A stretch of 64,000 nucleotides of DNA from Reinekea sp. G2M2-21 (GCF_015687175.1 NZ_JADPQG010000003.1:596260-660259), one strand, 5' to 3'; numbered from the stretch's first letter, positions 39,639 to 49,382 are shown. Translations and numbers: made by a program. Notes: generated by a model not told the origin, from the sequence alone.

Positions 39639-40193
39639 CTATAGATTGGGAGGCGTGAGCGCTGAGGCCAGATGACAAGGCTCAGCAAAAGGATTGCGAA
39701 AGCGGTGTGGGCGGTGAGATTCGAAGTAATACCCTTCGCCAGGCTGCAGCGTGTAAACCTGGTCGTCGACCGTCAACTCGATCTGCCCACTGATCACAAA
39801 GCCCGTCTCTTCACCTTCATGCACGAAGCCTTCAATGCCAGTGTCTGAGCCGGGAGGATATATCTCAAGCATCAGGTTCATCTGGCGATTGGGGAAATTC
39901 TTACCGAAAACCTGCCATTCAATGCCGGATTCGGTGGTAATTACCTGAACATCGTCGCCACGGTAGACCACGGGACGGTCAACTTGCTCTTCTTCGCCAT
40001 TGTCAAAAAATTCGATCAGCGACATTGGTATCCCTGCGAGTACTTTTTTCAGGGAACTGATACTTGGCGAAACATTATTTTTTTCGATCATGGAAATTGT
40101 TGAATTGGTGACTCCCGCGCGTTTTGCCAGCTCCCGCTGAGACAACGCTGCTGCTTTTCTTACTTCCTTAAGCCGACTTCCGACATCTTCCAA
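39639..40193 (-). CDS. puuR: PuuR/PauR-like polyamine-responsive repressor (HTH-cupin)
   Basis: 184 residues from TTG 40193, chosen because GAGGTG lies 7 bases before it; GTG 40208 is the other option and would overlap that site. The XRE helix-turn-helix (SQRELAKRAGVTNSTISMIE, about 20-39) is followed by a cupin domain with HEGEETGFVISGQIEL and LQPGEGYYFESHRPHRF (about 125-170). The layout and the phrase NVSPSISSLKKVLAGIPMSL match PuuR of E. coli and PauR of Pseudomonas, repressors released by putrescine. It is divergent from a gamma-glutamylputrescine oxidase gene, and a candidate operator lies at 40252-40264. Confidence 0.88.
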   Translation of the reverse strand: MEDVGSRLKEVRKAAALSQRELAKRAGVTNSTISMIEKNNVSPSISSLKKVLAGIPMSLIEFFDNGEEEQVDRPVVYRGDDVQVITTESGIEWQVFGKNFPNRQMNLMLEIYPPGSDTGIEGFVHEGEETGFVISGQIELTVDDQVYTLQPGEGYYFESHRPHRFRNPFAEPCHLASALTPPNL

Positions 40194-40251
40194 TTGTCTG
40201 CACCTCACAAATTAAAGAAAACTCAATTGCTCATTTTCGATTCAATGAATC

Positions 40252-40264
40252 AAAATCATGAACA
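40252..40264. promoter_or_regulatory. candidate PuuR operator AAAATCATGAACA
   Basis: Resembles the E. coli PuuR consensus AAAATATAATGAACA (two bases shorter). Related TGAACA sites recur at 49013-49024, 49208-49225, 56049-56060 and 56185-56201, always in front of polyamine genes. Confidence 0.45.
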
Positions 40265-40368
40265 GGTGTCAATGATATTACACATTTAGCGGTTCCCCAA
40301 GTCATTGCCCTTTGCTAGTATCGTCAATTATATAAAACAGACAGATTAATATATTAAACGGGCGACTC

Positions 40369-41664
40369 ATGCTGAATCCAAGAACCCATACCGATAAGTA
40401 CCCAGAATCGTATTACGCCGCAACTGTGGCCTACCAACTGGCCTTACCATCCTTGCAAGGTACCGTCACCACCGAGATATGTGTTATCGGCGCTGGTTTC
40501 AGTGGCATCAATACCGCATTGGAGCTCGCTGAGCGTGGGTATAAGGTATCTGTCTTGGAGGCCTATAAGGTCGGCTGGGGAGCTTCGGGCCGCAATGGCG
40601 GTCAACTCATCCGAGGAATTGGTCATGGTACCGACCAATTTCGCAACGAAATCGGTGAGCAAGGGGTTTCGGCTATTGACCAGATGGGGCTCGAAGCCGT
40701 TGAGGTAGTCAAGGCTCGCATCGCCAAATACCAGATAAACTGTGATTTAGTCATGGGCTACTGCGATCTCGCCCATAAACCCAGGCATTTGCAGGCATTC
40801 CGCGACGACAAAGCCTGGCTCGACAGTATCGGTTACGGCTATGAAACCCGACTACTCGATAAAGCTGACATGCATGAGGTGGTTGGGTCTGATAATTACA
40901 TCGGTGGCCTCATCGATATGGGCAGCGGCCATGTTCACCCTTTGAATCTGAATCTTGGCGAAGCTCAGGGCGCACTTGATAACGGAGTGAGTATTTACGA
41001 ACACTCTGCGGTGATCGACATCGAATACGGTGCACAGATCGTGGTAAAAACGGCGCACGGCCAGATAACCTGTGACCGGCTGATCATCTGCGGGAACGCC
41101 TACGTTGCTGGCCTCAACGAGACGCTGGAAAGTCAGGTATTACCGGCCGGCAGTTACGTGATTGCCACGGAGCCGCTTAGCGATGACCTGGCAAAGCGTG
41201 TTCTACCGCAAAATATGGCCGTGTGCGATCAGCGGGTAGCGCTCGATTATTACCGCCTCAGCGCCGATAATCGATTGCTGTTTGGTGGTTTGTGTAATTA
41301 TTCCGGACGTGATCCACGGTCCATTGAAGCGACGCTAAAGCCGCACATGGATCTGGTTTTTCCTTACCTCAAGGACGTCAAAATAGAGTTTCAGTGGGGC
41401 GGCATGATCGGTATCGGAGCTAACCGTATGCCGCAAATCGGTCGATTGAAGGAAAACGTCTATTTTGCTCAGGCCTATTCCGGGCACGGCATTAACGCAA
41501 CGCATATGGCTGCGAAAGTCATTGCGGAACACATTTCTGGGGAGACCGACCGGATGGAAATCTTTGAGCGCATCCGTCACATGCGCTTTCCGGGTGGTCG
41601 TAAATTACGTTCACCGTTGCTGGCTGCCGGAATGCTCTACCATCGGGCAAAAGATCTGTTTTAA
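40369..41664 (+). CDS. puuB: gamma-glutamylputrescine oxidase-like FAD oxidoreductase (copy 1)
   Basis: 431 residues, DAO fold. N-terminal YYAATVAYQLALPSL and the FAD dinucleotide motif VIGAGFSGINTALELAERG (about 37-55), WGASGRNGGQLI (about 70), and the C-terminal YSGHGINATHMA (about 372-383). PuuB oxidises gamma-glutamylputrescine to gamma-glutamyl-aminobutyraldehyde with release of ammonia and H2O2. Nearest relative in the window is copy 3 (57827-59116). Divergent from the repressor gene and followed by a strong terminator. Confidence 0.85.
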   Translation: MLNPRTHTDKYPESYYAATVAYQLALPSLQGTVTTEICVIGAGFSGINTALELAERGYKVSVLEAYKVGWGASGRNGGQLIRGIGHGTDQFRNEIGEQGVSAIDQMGLEAVEVVKARIAKYQINCDLVMGYCDLAHKPRHLQAFRDDKAWLDSIGYGYETRLLDKADMHEVVGSDNYIGGLIDMGSGHVHPLNLNLGEAQGALDNGVSIYEHSAVIDIEYGAQIVVKTAHGQITCDRLIICGNAYVAGLNETLESQVLPAGSYVIATEPLSDDLAKRVLPQNMAVCDQRVALDYYRLSADNRLLFGGLCNYSGRDPRSIEATLKPHMDLVFPYLKDVKIEFQWGGMIGIGANRMPQIGRLKENVYFAQAYSGHGINATHMAAKVIAEHISGETDRMEIFERIRHMRFPGGRKLRSPLLAAGMLYHRAKDLF

Positions 41665-41671
41665 AACACCC

Positions 41672-41699
41672 AAAAAACCGGCGGAGGCCGGTTTTTTTT
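41672..41699. terminator. bidirectional terminator between puuB copy 1 and agmatinase
   Basis: AAAAAACCGGC-GGAG-GCCGGTTTTTTTT: an 11-base stem with A and T runs on both sides, so it can serve the converging genes 40369-41664 and 41720-42682. Confidence 0.9.
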
Positions 41700-41719
41700 C
41701 TTCGCTGAAGACATTCAGG

Positions 41720-42682
41720 TCAGATTTTCTGACGAGAAGCCAACAGACAGACCAGATTGGTGGCCATCGTGGCACCCGCCAACGCCGTTATTTCAGCGTG
41801 ATCGTACGGCGGAGCTACTTCGACAACGTCACAGCCAATCAGATTAAGACCTTGTAATCCATGCAGCAATTTAATCGCGGTGATGGTGTCGAAACCGCCA
41901 CATACCGGCGTACCGGTGCCTGGTGCGCAACTCGGATCGAGAAAATCAATATCGAATGTAATGTAACATGGGCGGTCCGCGACGGTTGTTCGGATCTGCT
42001 CTATCGCCTTATCGACACCATGGCTATGCAACCACAGTGCGTCCAGAACAGTATAGCCCAAATCATGCTCATTAACTGTACGCATGCCAAGTTGCACAGA
42101 ATGTTTCGCATCAACAATACCTTCGTTCGCCGCGTGATAAAACATGGTCCCGTGGTCTATCCGACCTTTTTTATCCGGCCAGGTGTCGCAATGCGCATCA
42201 AAATGAATCAGCGAAATTGGACCGTGTTTGCCTGCCAGACTTTTAAGAATCGGGTAAGTGACAAAATGATCGCCACCGATGGTCAACGGAATAACATCTG
42301 CGGCCAAAATGGGCTGATACCACCGGCACACATCCTCAACAAAATTCTGAGGCAGGCCTGGGTCAAAGACGCAATCGCCATAATCAATCACATTCAGGCT
42401 AATAAAAGGGTCATGCCGCCAGGGCCATGGACGCGCCCAGGACAACTGTGCAGAAGCAGCACGGACAGCTCGAGGTCCAAAGCGTGCCCCTGGGCGATTT
42501 GACGTCGCTAGGTCAAAAGGCACGCCAATGACCGCAACGTCCACATCGGTCAGATCACGACTGTAGCGACGGCGCAGAAAACTTGTTGCCCCTGCGTACA
42601 TTGCCTCGACCTGCGTACCTAAATTCGACTCGCGCGTAAAGGCCAAGTCGCCCATGCCATATTGTTCAAACGTATCAACCAT
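41720..42682 (-). CDS. speB: agmatinase or related guanidino hydrolase
   Basis: 320 residues, ureohydrolase family. Mn ligands are visible in IGGDHFVTYP (about 153-162), HFDAHCDTW (about 178-186) and TFDIDFLDPSCAPGTG (about 252-267). It hydrolyses agmatine to putrescine + urea, or related guanidino acids (guanidinobutyrate, guanidinopropionate). The neighbouring putrescine uptake and glutamylation genes favour agmatine. Last gene of the minus-strand potFGHI-speB run (gap of 33 bases to potI). Confidence 0.85.
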   Translation of the reverse strand: MVDTFEQYGMGDLAFTRESNLGTQVEAMYAGATSFLRRRYSRDLTDVDVAVIGVPFDLATSNRPGARFGPRAVRAASAQLSWARPWPWRHDPFISLNVIDYGDCVFDPGLPQNFVEDVCRWYQPILAADVIPLTIGGDHFVTYPILKSLAGKHGPISLIHFDAHCDTWPDKKGRIDHGTMFYHAANEGIVDAKHSVQLGMRTVNEHDLGYTVLDALWLHSHGVDKAIEQIRTTVADRPCYITFDIDFLDPSCAPGTGTPVCGGFDTITAIKLLHGLQGLNLIGCDVVEVAPPYDHAEITALAGATMATNLVCLLASRQKI

Positions 42683-42715
42683 GACACCCTCTGTTGTTCG
42701 CTTCGATCTGCATCG

Positions 42716-43543
42716 TTAGTCGACATTCAACTGAGCACTGATGCGCTCATTCATTTTCCGGGTGAAGAACCAGGAACCAATCGCCACCAGCGAAACCACA
42801 CCGATAATTAAAGTTGCTAACGCATTGATTTTTGGTGTCACACCCAGGCGAACAGAGCTGAACACTTCAATCGGCAAGGTTGTTGCCCCTGGTCCTGTGA
42901 CAAAGCTGGCGATGACAACATCATCCAGAGACAGAGTAAAGGATAGCAGCCAGGCCGAAATAATCGCCGGTGAAATAATAGGTAAGGTAATCTGCATGAA
43001 GGCCTTAAAGGGACTGGCACCCAGGTCTAGTGCGGCTTCTTCAAGCGATTTATCCATTTCAGTCAGTCGAGAAGTAATCACCACAGTGGAATATGCCAAA
43101 CAAAATGTCGTGTGGGCTATCCACACGGTCAACATACCACGGTTTTCTGGCCAGCCCAGGTGTTGCCCCATCGCGACAAACAACAGCAGCATGGACAAAC
43201 CGATAATGACGTCTGGCATCACCAACGGTGCCGTCACCATGCCGGAGAACAGGGTCCGACCGGTGAACTTTTTAAACCTCACCATGATAATTGACGCCAT
43301 CACTGCCAGAACTACCGCGGAAGAGGCCGAATAAAAAGCAATCTGCAGTGAGCGGCCCACAGCGGACATAATCTGCTGATCTTGAAACAGTTCCACATAC
43401 CATTTACCTGAGAAGCCAGCCCAAACAGTCACCAGGCGGCTCGCATTGAACGAATAAAAGATCAACACGGCCATTGGCAGGTACAAGAACGCGATACCAA
43501 ACCAGAACATAAATTTTGAGAAACTTAATTTTGAACCGATCAC
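42716..43543 (-). CDS. potI: putrescine ABC importer permease PotI
   Basis: 275 residues, six hydrophobic segments, binding-protein-dependent permease domain. The EAA loop reads EEAALDLGASPFKAFMQITLP (given by position, about 165-185). Ends of potI and potH overlap by four bases (ATGA). It pairs with PotH in the inner membrane. Confidence 0.9.
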   Translation of the reverse strand: MIGSKLSFSKFMFWFGIAFLYLPMAVLIFYSFNASRLVTVWAGFSGKWYVELFQDQQIMSAVGRSLQIAFYSASSAVVLAVMASIIMVRFKKFTGRTLFSGMVTAPLVMPDVIIGLSMLLLFVAMGQHLGWPENRGMLTVWIAHTTFCLAYSTVVITSRLTEMDKSLEEAALDLGASPFKAFMQITLPIISPAIISAWLLSFTLSLDDVVIASFVTGPGATTLPIEVFSSVRLGVTPKINALATLIIGVVSLVAIGSWFFTRKMNERISAQLNVD

Positions 43544-44445
43544 AGGTTAGCCTCCTTATTCTGGAAGCGATGAAACAGCGTTATCGGAATAATCAGGATA
43601 AATACCATGATCAATGCCAACGCGGAGGCCACCGGCCAATCCCGATTATTAAAAAACTCTTGCCACAACACTTTGCCGATCATGATGGTTTCGGTTCCGC
43701 CCAACAGCTCAGGAATCACATATTCTCCGACCACGGGAATAAACACCAACATCGAACCCGCGACAATTCCGTTTATCGACAACGGCAACGTGATGCGGAA
43801 TAATCGGGTAAAATGTCCAGCTCCCAAATCCGCTGCAGCTTCCAGTAATGCGTTGTCATGTTTGACCAGATTGGCGTACAACGGCAGTACCATGAAAGGC
43901 AAATACGAATAAACAATACCAACATACACGGCGAAGTTAGTGTTGATCATTTGGATAGGGTCATCAATGATGCCGAGCCACATCAACAGACCATTAATCA
44001 GTCCATTGTTTTTTAACAGACCAACCCAGGCATATACTCGAATCAGGAAAGACGTCCAGCTGGGTAGCAGAACCAACAATAGCCAAACTGTTTGCTGCTC
44101 CTTCGGTGCTTTCGCAATGGCATAAGCCATGGGATAACCAAGTAATAAACAGAACAATGTGGAAAAAAATGCCATCTTGATGGAATTAAGATACGCCTGA
44201 ACATACAACGGATCATCCAACACCCAAAGGAAGTTATTGATGCTGACTCGAATACCGAGCACACCATCTATCCAATCAAACATGGCGGTGTAAGGCGGTA
44301 TCGATAATTCAGCTTCAGCAACTGAGATTTTTGCCACAAAAATAAATGGCATCAGAAAGAAAACCAGCAACCATAAAAAAGGTCCGCTAAGGATCAGACA
44401 GCGTCCTTTTGGCAACAGTCGTTTAATCGTAGTATAAGTACTCAT
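43540..44445 (-). CDS. potH: putrescine ABC importer permease PotH
   Basis: 301 residues, six hydrophobic helices. EAA loop EAAADLGAGHFTRLFRITLP (about 205-224). The N-terminal region includes an extended cytosolic part before helix 1, usual for PotH. Overlaps potG and potI by four bases on each side. Confidence 0.9.
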   Translation of the reverse strand: MSTYTTIKRLLPKGRCLILSGPFLWLLVFFLMPFIFVAKISVAEAELSIPPYTAMFDWIDGVLGIRVSINNFLWVLDDPLYVQAYLNSIKMAFFSTLFCLLLGYPMAYAIAKAPKEQQTVWLLLVLLPSWTSFLIRVYAWVGLLKNNGLINGLLMWLGIIDDPIQMINTNFAVYVGIVYSYLPFMVLPLYANLVKHDNALLEAAADLGAGHFTRLFRITLPLSINGIVAGSMLVFIPVVGEYVIPELLGGTETIMIGKVLWQEFFNNRDWPVASALALIMVFILIIPITLFHRFQNKEANL

Positions 44446-45572
44446 GAGCGCATAACCATGCCAGCGTCATCTTGCCAGAAGACGTAAACCTTCTCGTCCC
44501 AGTCCGGACGCTCGGCCCGACGTTCGGTATTTGCCAGGAAACATTGAACAATCTTTCCGGAAGTTAACTTTACGTAATAAACCGTGTGACCACCGAGGTA
44601 GGCAATATCCTCCACCGTACCTTCCGTAACGTTATGATCCATATCCGGCTTTTCAACACTGATAAAGGTTTTTTCTGGCCGCAACGCGAACAACATATTG
44701 CGGTCATCGATACCGGACGATACCCCCCGTCCAACGTAGATATCGGTGTCGATATCCGGGCAGAAAAGTTTCATGAAGTGTTCTTCGTCTTCAATGATTT
44801 CTGACTCAAATATATTTACCGAACCAATGAATTCGGCCACCATTCGATTCAACGGGCTTTCATAAATATCCACGGGTGTACCAATCTGCTGAATTTCGCC
44901 TTCGTCCATAATCGCAATTCGGTCGGCCATGGTCATGGCTTCTTCCTGATCGTGCGTTACCATCACACAGGTCACACCAACCCGTTCAATAATGTCGACG
45001 ACTTCCAACTGCATTTCCGTGCGTAATTTTTTATCCAGCGCACCCATGGGTTCATCCAACAATAATAATTTAGGATGCTTCGCAAGTGACCGCGCCAGGG
45101 CAACTCGCTGTCGCTGACCACCGGACAATTGATGAGGTTTGCGCTTTGCGTATTTTTCCATGTGCACGAGTTTCAGCATTTCAGAGACACGTGCGTCGAT
45201 ATCTGCTTTCGCCATACCGTCCTGTTGTAGACCAAAGGCAATATTCTTCGCCACCGTCATATGCGGAAATAAAGCATAGGACTGGAACATCATGTTGAAC
45301 GGGCGTTCGTTTGGCTGCAAATGGGTTATGTCTTCTGATCCAATGCATATTTTTCCGGAAGTCGCTTTTTCAAAACCGGCCAACATGCGCAGTAACGTAG
45401 ACTTTCCAGATCCAGAGGCGCCCAACAGCGCAAATATCTCGCCTTTTTTGATGTCCAGACTGATGTCATCAACCGCCAGGGCATCGTCGTACTTTTTGGT
45501 GATGTTTTTAATGCTTAACAGCACTTCATCCTGGGCACGAGAATTTTTCCGCGTAATTTCCGAAGAGGTCAT
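44442..45572 (-). CDS. potG: putrescine ABC importer ATPase PotG
   Basis: 376 residues: ABC domain with Walker A GASGSGKST (about 53-61), Q-loop FQSYALFPHM, signature LSGGQRQRVALARSL, Walker B LLLLDEPMGALD, switch His in VTHDQEEA; then the C-terminal TOBE regulatory domain. Energises uptake through PotH/PotI. Separated from potF by 61 bases holding a perfect hairpin. Confidence 0.92.
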   Translation of the reverse strand: MTSSEITRKNSRAQDEVLLSIKNITKKYDDALAVDDISLDIKKGEIFALLGASGSGKSTLLRMLAGFEKATSGKICIGSEDITHLQPNERPFNMMFQSYALFPHMTVAKNIAFGLQQDGMAKADIDARVSEMLKLVHMEKYAKRKPHQLSGGQRQRVALARSLAKHPKLLLLDEPMGALDKKLRTEMQLEVVDIIERVGVTCVMVTHDQEEAMTMADRIAIMDEGEIQQIGTPVDIYESPLNRMVAEFIGSVNIFESEIIEDEEHFMKLFCPDIDTDIYVGRGVSSGIDDRNMLFALRPEKTFISVEKPDMDHNVTEGTVEDIAYLGGHTVYYVKLTSGKIVQCFLANTERRAERPDWDEKVYVFWQDDAGMVMRS

Positions 45573-45608
45573 AATATAAAACTTCTTAATAAAACCGAGG
45601 GAGGAAAT

Positions 45609-45626
45609 GCCGGACGGTCGTCCGGC
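45609..45626 (-). other. intercistronic hairpin between potF and potG
   Basis: GCCGGACG-GT-CGTCCGGC, eight perfect base pairs, no T-run. Positioned after the binding-protein gene, where such hairpins often stabilise the upstream mRNA or cause partial termination, giving an excess of binding protein. Confidence 0.6.
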
Positions 45627-45633
45627 GGTGTTG

Positions 45634-46725
45634 TTATTGTGCAGATTTGACTGACGTCCAGGTACGGTTCATATACCGATTTACCTTTTGTGGCAGAACA
45701 GCAAAGGTGAACAGTTTGGTCCCTTCGACCGGAAACACGCCTGGGTCTTCCAGAATTTCAGCATCGATGAACTCGCGTGCGGCGGCATTCGGGCTGCCAT
45801 ACCAAACGTAGTTGGTAATATCAGCGCCTATTTGTGCATCGAGAATAAAGTTGATGAATTCATGAGCTTCATTTACATTTTTGGCGTCTTTTGGAATCAC
45901 CATCATGTCAGACCACATGGCGGTTCCTTCTTTCGGAATGTAATAGCCGATCTCGACATCATTTTCCGCTTCCTCGGCACGTACCATGGCCTGGAAGATG
46001 TCACCACTCCAGCCGATGGCTATACAGATGTCGCCATTGGCCAAATCAGAGATATAACGTGAACTGTGGAAGTATGTAATGTATGGCTTCAGAGAAGACA
46101 TCAACTCTCCGGCTTTGTCATAGTCTTTAGTGTTGGTGGAATTCGGGTCCAAGCCAAGGTAGGACATGACCAAGGGCAACACTTCACCTGCGCTGTCCAA
46201 CACCGAGACACCACACTGACTGAGTTTGGCTAAGTTTTCCGGTTTGAAAAACAGGTCCCAACTGTCGGTCGGTGCGTCCTCGCCCAGAATTTCTTCGACT
46301 TTAGCCACGTTATAGCCTATCCCGGTAGTACCCCACTGATAAGGAGCACCGTATTGGTTACCTTCGTCGTAATTACTCAGGTTTGCAAGCAGTTCGGTGT
46401 CCAGGTTTTTCCAGTTGGGAATTTTAGACTTATCGAGTTTTTGATAGGCTCCGGCAATAATATGGCGTGCCATGTAGTCGGAAGTTGGGACCACAACGTC
46501 GTAACCGGATTGACCAGACAGTACCTTGGCTTCCAATACCTCATTGGAGTCGAAAACATCGTAACTGACTTTAATGCCAGTGGCCGCTGTGAACTTCTCC
46601 AGAGTGTCTTCAGCAATATAATCTGACCAGTTGTAGATACGAACCACACGGTCTTCTGCCATGACAGCGGAAGACAGGGCGGTCGCCACTGCTATACCCA
46701 GTACGGGTTTCATAATCGCTTTCAT
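45634..46725 (-). CDS. potF: putrescine-binding periplasmic protein PotF
   Basis: 363 residues with Sec signal peptide (MKAIMKPVLGIAVATALSSAVMAEDRVVRIYN, cleavage near residue 23; quoted in part). Mature start RIYNWSDYIAEDTLEKF, QWGTTGIGYN, AIGWSGDIFQAMVRA and TNYVWYGSPNAAA are PotF signatures. Binds putrescine, possibly other polyamines, and delivers it to PotGHI. A TGTTCA half-site lies about 65 bases upstream at 46788-46793. Confidence 0.9.
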   Translation of the reverse strand: MKAIMKPVLGIAVATALSSAVMAEDRVVRIYNWSDYIAEDTLEKFTAATGIKVSYDVFDSNEVLEAKVLSGQSGYDVVVPTSDYMARHIIAGAYQKLDKSKIPNWKNLDTELLANLSNYDEGNQYGAPYQWGTTGIGYNVAKVEEILGEDAPTDSWDLFFKPENLAKLSQCGVSVLDSAGEVLPLVMSYLGLDPNSTNTKDYDKAGELMSSLKPYITYFHSSRYISDLANGDICIAIGWSGDIFQAMVRAEEAENDVEIGYYIPKEGTAMWSDMMVIPKDAKNVNEAHEFINFILDAQIGADITNYVWYGSPNAAAREFIDAEILEDPGVFPVEGTKLFTFAVLPQKVNRYMNRTWTSVKSAQ

Positions 46726-46888
46726 CTCTTGCCTCTTATTACCATTGTCGGTATTTATTATTGTTAGCGTATCGGCACATCAGCAAATGTTCACTGATGT
46801 TAGGCCATCGATCAGCATCAATGCCCTACACTGCTCTCTATCGCGCTCCAGACGCTTCTTTTATTAACAGCTTTCATGTTATCGGCGA

Positions 46889-48241
46889 TTATACCGCCGA
46901 TAACAGAAACTCCCGTTCCCACGAACTGATCACCCGTTTGAAGCCTTCGTATTCAGCCCAGCGAGTAACAACGTACGCATCCACGAAAGCATCCCCCAGA
47001 TATTCGCGGATTTCTTCTGCATCGGTCATTGCTTCCAGCGCTGCCTCAAGGTTCCATGGCATATCATCTTCCGACTCATCACCAACCCGGGTTTGAACCG
47101 GTTTACGTGGGTTCAACTCATTGATAATTCCAAGGTAACCACACAGCAGGTTAGCCGCCATGGCCAGGTAAGGGTTGGTGTCTGATCCGGGCAGACGGTT
47201 CTCGACGCGACGGGCCGAAGGCGAGGCTTGCGGTACCCGCAAACCCACCGTGCGATTCTCTTCGCCCCACTCCGTATTCACCGGTGCGTTGCCGTCGGCA
47301 CCAGGCATAAACCGGCGGTAACTGTTGACGTTCGGTGCCAGCATCGGCATCAGCTGCGGAATGTAGGTCTGCAGGCCCGCGATATAGCTGTAAAACATCT
47401 TCGAAGCGCCACCGTCTTCATTGGAAAACAAATTGGCGCCGGTTTTTACATCGACCAATGACTGGTGAATGTGCATGGCACTACCCGGTTCACCCGAAAT
47501 AGGCTTGGCCATAAAGGTGGCACTGATTTTGTGTTTCAGGGCTGCTTCGCGAACGGTTCGTTTGAAAATAAACACCTGGTCCGCCAGCTTTAAAGCTTCG
47601 CCGTGACGGAAGTTGAATTCGAGTTGTGCCACACCTTCTTCGTGAATCAGTGTGTCGATGTCCAACCCCATTTCTTCACACCATTCGTAGATGTCTTCAA
47701 TGATCGGATCAAATTCATTGGCGCCGTCAATGCTGAAACTTTGCCGACCACTTTCCTGTCGGCCGCTGCGGCCAATGGGTGGCTCCAGCGGTAAATCCGG
47801 ATCGGTACTGCGCTTGGTCAGATAGAATTCCATCTCCGGCGCAACGATCGGTTTCCAGCCTTTTTCCTCAAACAGAGCCAACACTTTTTTCAGTACAGCC
47901 CTCGGTGACAACTCCATGAGGTTTCCCATGGTGTCATAGCAATCGTGAATAATCTGCGCAGACGGTTCCACAGCCCAGGGCACGGTAAACACCGCGCTTT
48001 CATCCGGGCGCAGAATCATATCAATGTCTAAGGGGTCGAGCAGACTGTAATAGGACTCATCATCTGGGTAGTCACCCGTTGCCGTTTGCAACATAACGCT
48101 TTCGGGCAGCCGGATACCCTTTTCCGCGATGAATTTGTCCGTTGGCATAATTTTGCCTCGGGCAATCCCGGTCTGATCCGGCGTGATGCATTCGATCTCA
48201 GTGATTTTATTATCTTTTAACCACTTTTTTAATTGTTCCAT
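46889..48241 (-). CDS. puuA: gamma-glutamylpolyamine synthetase (PuuA/PauA type, copy 1)
   Basis: 450 residues, glutamine-synthetase fold. The catalytic beta-barrel shows APEMEFYL (about 134-141), FMAKPISGEPGSAMHIHQSL (about 245-264) and NSYRRFMPGADGNAP (about 305-319). The C-terminal QASPSARRVENRLPGSDTNPYLA replaces the classical adenylylation region, as in PuuA. It ligates glutamate to a polyamine amino group with ATP. Starts 6 bases after puuD, so the two are cotranscribed. Confidence 0.88.
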   Translation of the reverse strand: MEQLKKWLKDNKITEIECITPDQTGIARGKIMPTDKFIAEKGIRLPESVMLQTATGDYPDDESYYSLLDPLDIDMILRPDESAVFTVPWAVEPSAQIIHDCYDTMGNLMELSPRAVLKKVLALFEEKGWKPIVAPEMEFYLTKRSTDPDLPLEPPIGRSGRQESGRQSFSIDGANEFDPIIEDIYEWCEEMGLDIDTLIHEEGVAQLEFNFRHGEALKLADQVFIFKRTVREAALKHKISATFMAKPISGEPGSAMHIHQSLVDVKTGANLFSNEDGGASKMFYSYIAGLQTYIPQLMPMLAPNVNSYRRFMPGADGNAPVNTEWGEENRTVGLRVPQASPSARRVENRLPGSDTNPYLAMAANLLCGYLGIINELNPRKPVQTRVGDESEDDMPWNLEAALEAMTDAEEIREYLGDAFVDAYVVTRWAEYEGFKRVISSWEREFLLSAV

Positions 48242-48247
48242 GGGTCT

Positions 48248-49000
48248 TCACTTTGACTGTCGCGTTCGACACGCATCGCCAAAGGCCTCGAAGAGTTGTT
48301 TTTGTACAGGGTTTTTAGTTACTTGCCATTCCGGATGCCATTGCACAGCGAGACCAAAATCCATCGCATCAATTGCGACGGCTTCGACCAATCCGTCCAA
48401 AGCGGTTGCTTCTACTGATAACCCTTTTCCCACACGATGAATACCCTGTGAGTGTAAAGAGTTAACCTTAACCTGAGATGTACCATATATTGTATGAAGC
48501 CGACCCTGCTCGGTCAGATTGACCAAATGAGCATCGGCGTATTGTTCTTCCAGTGTGGCGGACTTGTCTTCGCGATGGTCGTTCAAACCGTCGACATCCT
48601 GAACGGCTTGATGTAAAGATCCGCCCAGCGCGACATTGATATCCTGCAATCCCCGACAAACACCCAGCAAAGGGATATTCCGATCAATGACCGCACGGAT
48701 GGTGGCAAATGAGGTTTCATCCCGCAGTTCATCATAACTGTAGGCGCTATCAATCTTTTCTTCCTGATAGTTCGCCGGATCGACCATAGAATAGGCACCC
48801 GTCAGAAAGACACCGTCCAGTCGGCTCAGCCACTGATCAATCGATTGATCTGACAGCAGTGACGGAATAATTACGGGAATAACATCCGCTGCCTGAGACA
48901 AAGCTCTGAGGTACTTGTCACCCGCTGTGTGAAATAAATGCGGCGCGATTATCTGAGTATCACTGATGACGCCCACCAGCGGTTTATTGTTGTTACTCAT
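48248..49000 (-). CDS. puuD: gamma-glutamyl-GABA hydrolase PuuD
   Basis: 250 residues, class I glutamine amidotransferase-like. The nucleophile elbow is LGVCRGLQDINVALGG (Cys about 118), and the His/Glu pair is VQWHPEWQ (about 219-226). It releases glutamate from gamma-glutamyl-GABA, the last step of the glutamylation pathway. First gene of the minus-strand puuD-puuA pair; the candidate operator at 49013-49024 lies just before its start codon. Confidence 0.88.
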   Translation of the reverse strand: MSNNNKPLVGVISDTQIIAPHLFHTAGDKYLRALSQAADVIPVIIPSLLSDQSIDQWLSRLDGVFLTGAYSMVDPANYQEEKIDSAYSYDELRDETSFATIRAVIDRNIPLLGVCRGLQDINVALGGSLHQAVQDVDGLNDHREDKSATLEEQYADAHLVNLTEQGRLHTIYGTSQVKVNSLHSQGIHRVGKGLSVEATALDGLVEAVAIDAMDFGLAVQWHPEWQVTKNPVQKQLFEAFGDACRTRQSK

Positions 49001-49012
49001 CCATTTGCACTC

Positions 49013-49024
49013 ATATTTTGAACA
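49013..49024. promoter_or_regulatory. candidate PuuR operator ATATTTTGAACA before puuD
   Basis: Matches the TGAACA half of the PuuR consensus with the A/T-rich flank. It sits 13-24 bases upstream of the puuD start. The same A/T-rich block plus TGAACA recurs at 56049-56060. Confidence 0.45.
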
Positions 49025-49207
49025 GGTTCAGCATACACGACCATAAAATATTTTAAACACCTTAGATTCATAATTTTTCATTTTGTCTTGTAATGGTGCG
49101 AATATAGCCCTTTTGCACGGTCCCGGGGCAATTTCACCCCGTATAGGCGTCATATATATTGACCACTCTAGCGATATTAGTTTGATGTGCCAAATAAAAA
49201 AAGCTAC

Positions 49208-49225
49208 ATTGTGTTCAATATATAA
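49208..49225. promoter_or_regulatory. candidate PuuR operator before puuA copy 2
   Basis: ATTGTGTTCAATATATAA, complement TTATATATTGAACACAAT, close to the PuuR consensus. It shares ATTGTGTTCAA with 56185-56201 in front of puuC. The rest of the 382-base gap 49001-49382 holds no gene I can support and no clear -35/-10 pair. Confidence 0.5.
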
Positions 49226-49382
49226 ATCACCTGTGAAACGTTTTACGAAACGGAACCTCAAACCCTGAGACTCAGTTTTTAAACGGTGTATATTTGGCGC
49301 CCTAGTCAAGAGCATCGCCCGGCTACATGGACACCAAACCACAACCGAGTTCCGTTACACGCTCCACTAAAGGTATAAATAG

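Noticed and set aside
49028..49342. 104-codon minus-strand open frame between puuD and puuA copy 2
   Set aside because: It covers the divergent regulatory gap with candidate operators and has composition unlike its neighbours.
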